A DNA stretch of 64,000 nt from JAWLBY01 sp041687455. GTDB lineage: Bacteria > Pseudomonadota > Gammaproteobacteria > Xanthomonadales > Xanthomonadaceae. This document shows positions 62,349-64,000 of the stretch, piece after piece. Numbering within the stretch: the stretch's first letter is position 1; each line of letters starts with the position of its first letter. The translations under genes were made by a program, and so were the position numbers. The notes under the pieces were generated by a model, which worked only from the letters and a program-made list of their open reading frames with translations, was not told where the DNA came from and searched no databases. The stretch spans positions 281,968 to 345,967 of the forward strand of contig JAWLBY010000002.1 of the NCBI GenBank assembly GCA_041687455.1, written 5' to 3'.

Positions 62349-63368
62349 TCAAACCCCGCTCCGGCCGATCGTGACCAGCGTCCTTCCGAACGAGCCGCCG
62401 GCCAGCATCGTGTCGAACACGTCCGGCAGTTGCTCGAGGCTGACTTCGCGGGTGCAGATCCGCTCCAGATGGGCCGGTTTCCAGTCCGATGCAAGATGCT
62501 GCCAGACCGCCTCGCGGATCGGTCGCGCGGTACCGGCCGAGGCAACACCGAGCAGTGACACGCCGCGGATGATGAACGGCATCACCGTCGTCGCCAGCGC
62601 ATGGCCACCGGCCAGGCCGCAGCTCGCGATGTTGCCGTACGGCTTGATGACCCGGGTCAGTCCGGCCAGCATCTCGTCGCCGACATTGTCGATCGCGCCG
62701 GCCCACAGTGCATTCTCGAGCGGCTTCTGGCCCCAGTGCAGGTCCTTGCGCGAGATCACCTGCCTGGCGCCGATCGAGGTCAGGAAGTCGAGCTGGTCGA
62801 ACTTGCCGGTGATCGCGTGCGCCTCGTAGCCGGCGCGGGTCAGGATGTCGAGCGCCAGCATGCCGACCCCGCCGGTCGCACCGGTCACGACGATCGGCCC
62901 CATCTCCGGCCGCTGGTCGTTCTGCTGCATCCGGTACAGCGCCAGCGCCGCGGTGAAGCCGGCGGTGCCGAGGATCATCGACTCGCGCAGCGTCAGGCCC
63001 GCCGGCAGCGGGATCGCCCACTTCGATTCGAGCCGGACGTATTCGCTGTAGCCACCGTCGCGGGTTTCCGACAGCCCGCTGCCGGTGCAGAGCACCGCGT
63101 CGCCTTCGCGAAAGGCCGGATCCGATGACTGCACGACATAGCCGGCGACGTCGATGCCGCCGACCAGCGGGAACCGGCGCAGGATCTTGCCCTTGCCGGT
63201 GCCGGCCAGCCCGTCCTTGTAGTTGATCGACGAGTGGAACGCCTTGATGACGATCTCGCCGGCGGACAGGTCGTTCAAGCCGATCTGCTCGAGGCCGGCA
63301 CGGTAGTCGTCACGGCCGTCGGAGTGGATGCGGAAGGCGGTGAAGGAGGAGGGGATGGCCATGGTCAT
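62349..63368 (-). CDS. AcuI/YhdH-type acrylyl-CoA reductase (MDR superfamily)
   Basis: A medium-chain dehydrogenase/reductase of 339 residues that lacks the structural zinc. The N-terminal block KAFHSSINYKDGLAGTGKG, the NADPH-binding VTGATGGVGMLALDIL and the GGHALATTVMPFIIRGVSLLG region are those of AcuI/YhdH enzymes, which reduce acrylyl-CoA to propionyl-CoA and detoxify acrylate. The ATG at 63368 has GGGAG five bases upstream; an internal ATG lies two codons later. It is monocistronic, with a dispersed repeat just upstream. Confidence 0.93.
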   Translation of the reverse strand: MTMAIPSSFTAFRIHSDGRDDYRAGLEQIGLNDLSAGEIVIKAFHSSINYKDGLAGTGKGKILRRFPLVGGIDVAGYVVQSSDPAFREGDAVLCTGSGLSETRDGGYSEYVRLESKWAIPLPAGLTLRESMILGTAGFTAALALYRMQQNDQRPEMGPIVVTGATGGVGMLALDILTRAGYEAHAITGKFDQLDFLTSIGARQVISRKDLHWGQKPLENALWAGAIDNVGDEMLAGLTRVIKPYGNIASCGLAGGHALATTVMPFIIRGVSLLGVASAGTARPIREAVWQHLASDWKPAHLERICTREVSLEQLPDVFDTMLAGGSFGRTLVTIGRSGV

Positions 63369-63395
63369 CGTTCTCCCGAAAAAGGGTAGGGAACC

Positions 63396-63482
63396 GTCAT
63401 CCCGGCGAAAGCCGGGATCCATTTTGCTTTCTCGCGACGTCGACGGCGAAGGTCAAGGATTCCGCCTTTCGCCGGAATGACG
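63396..63482. repeat. Inverted pair of dispersed repeats (REPIN-like), left of GIY-YIG gene
   Basis: A consensus copy at 63396-63421 (core ATCCCGGC-GAAA-GCCGGGAT) is followed 36 bases later by an inverted, diverged copy at 63458-63482 (GGATTCCGCC...GCCGGAATGAC). Together they form a REPIN-like structure. Confidence 0.75.
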
Positions 63483-63515
63483 AGCAAAGCGCATCGCTGG
63501 CCGAGGCATCGCGCG

Positions 63516-63806
63516 CTACAGGATCGAATCGTACAGGTCAGCCCACCGCAAGTTGAAACGCTCGATCAATTCGAGCTTCCAGGCACGTTTCCACTCCTTG
63601 ATCTGCTTCTCGCGCGTGATCGCCGATTCCATCGAATCGTGCAGCTCGTACCAGACAAGCGTGTGAACCTGATACTTCTTGGTGAAGCCATCGGCGAGGT
63701 CGTGCTTGTGCTGATGAACGCGGCCCGGCAGATCTGACGTGACGCCGATGTACACCGTACCGCGCTCACCGCTTGCAAGAATGTAGACCGCCGGCTGCTT
63801 CGCCAA
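63516..63806 (-). CDS. Small GIY-YIG domain protein
   Basis: A 96-residue protein made of one GIY-YIG domain: VYILASGERGTVYIGVTSDL carries the two motifs, Arg of GRVHQHK is the catalytic Arg position, and the later Glu is in AITREKQIKEWKRAWKLELI. It resembles the UPF0213/YhbQ-type short proteins, whose role is unknown. The start appears to be TTG at 63806, with GGAG nine bases upstream. It is flanked on both sides by inverted pairs of the dispersed repeat. Confidence 0.85.
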   Translation of the reverse strand: MAKQPAVYILASGERGTVYIGVTSDLPGRVHQHKHDLADGFTKKYQVHTLVWYELHDSMESAITREKQIKEWKRAWKLELIERFNLRWADLYDSIL

Positions 63807-63826
63807 AGCGACAAACTCCCACGCTC

Positions 63827-63897
63827 GTCATCCCGGCGAAAGCCGGGATCCATCTTGACGTTCGCCGTTACAAAGCCAGAAGCAAGATGGATTCCGG
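63827..63897. repeat. Inverted pair of dispersed repeats (REPIN-like), right of GIY-YIG gene
   Basis: A consensus copy at 63827-63852 is extended to CCGGGATCCATCTTG (63843-63857), and CAAGATGGATTCCGG (63883-63897) is its complement with one mismatch. The structure mirrors 63396-63482. Confidence 0.75.
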
Positions 63898-64000
63898 CGT
63901 GCGCCCACTGCTGTCCGGGGAAATCGTCATCAGAAAAGTCCCGGCTGAACAGCGACTTGTGCTATCCGACGGCTTCTTCGTCGTCGCTCGACGGCGTCAT

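Overview
This is a GC-rich chromosomal segment from a gammaproteobacterium, most likely of the Xanthomonadales/Lysobacterales. The order rpsB-tsf-pyrH-frr-uppS-cdsA-dxr-rseP facing map-glnD-dapD-(ArsC-like)-dapE is typical of that group. So are the DUF3369/HD-GYP regulator, the PilH-like receiver, the two-module secreted-protein C-terminus and the IPTL-CTERM-like tail. No rRNA, tRNA, CRISPR array, prophage or insertion sequence was recognised. The taxonomic call is an inference from gene order and protein style, not from a marker-gene comparison.

Layout. 1-10114: a minus-strand operon for translation, isoprenoid, phospholipid and envelope biogenesis (rpsB to rseP, with a possible first few codons of bamA at the left edge). 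It is split between tsf and pyrH by an HDOD plus degenerate-GGDEF regulator and a cluster of short dispersed palindromic repeats. 10260-16099: map, glnD and the dapD/dapE lysine genes. 16121-23560: a hypothetical protein with a CRP-like dyad upstream, parC, an ATM1-type ABC exporter, a Bcr/CflA exporter and a PerM-family protein. 23842-25327: a decayed patch with a frameshifted GNAT gene and a 5'-truncated ABC-2 permease. 25441-28057: rsfS-rlmH, a CheY/CheX-like pair and a small DUF1328 membrane protein too short for ordinary ORF cut-offs.

28175-42140 is a secretion and signalling region. It holds a subtilisin with SLH-like repeats, a secreted protein, and a tightly overlapping cassette of FHA-GAF protein, Ser/Thr kinase with TPRs, sensor-less histidine kinase and NarL-type regulator. 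A second NarL-type regulator follows a secretin-like lipoprotein and faces a multi-spanning histidine kinase. 42231-48499 holds an acyl-CoA carboxylase beta subunit, a thiolase, a response regulator with an HD-GYP domain, and a patatin-like lipase.

48790-61824 is the most distinctive accessory block. A GNAT protein and a small DUF6916-like protein precede three tandem tail-collar (MdpB-like) proteins. Then comes a 1774-residue surface protein with eleven 99-residue cadherin-like repeats, fibronectin III domains and an IPTL-CTERM-like tail, followed by a secreted helical-repeat protein and a 1291-residue secreted M14 carboxypeptidase. The window ends with a PilH-like receiver, an AcuI/YhdH-type reductase and a small GIY-YIG protein flanked on both sides by inverted pairs of the dispersed repeat.

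Four genes (14601, 21116, 31766, 56873) have a -10-like hexamer exactly six bases before the ATG and no Shine-Dalgarno sequence, which suggests leaderless mRNAs.
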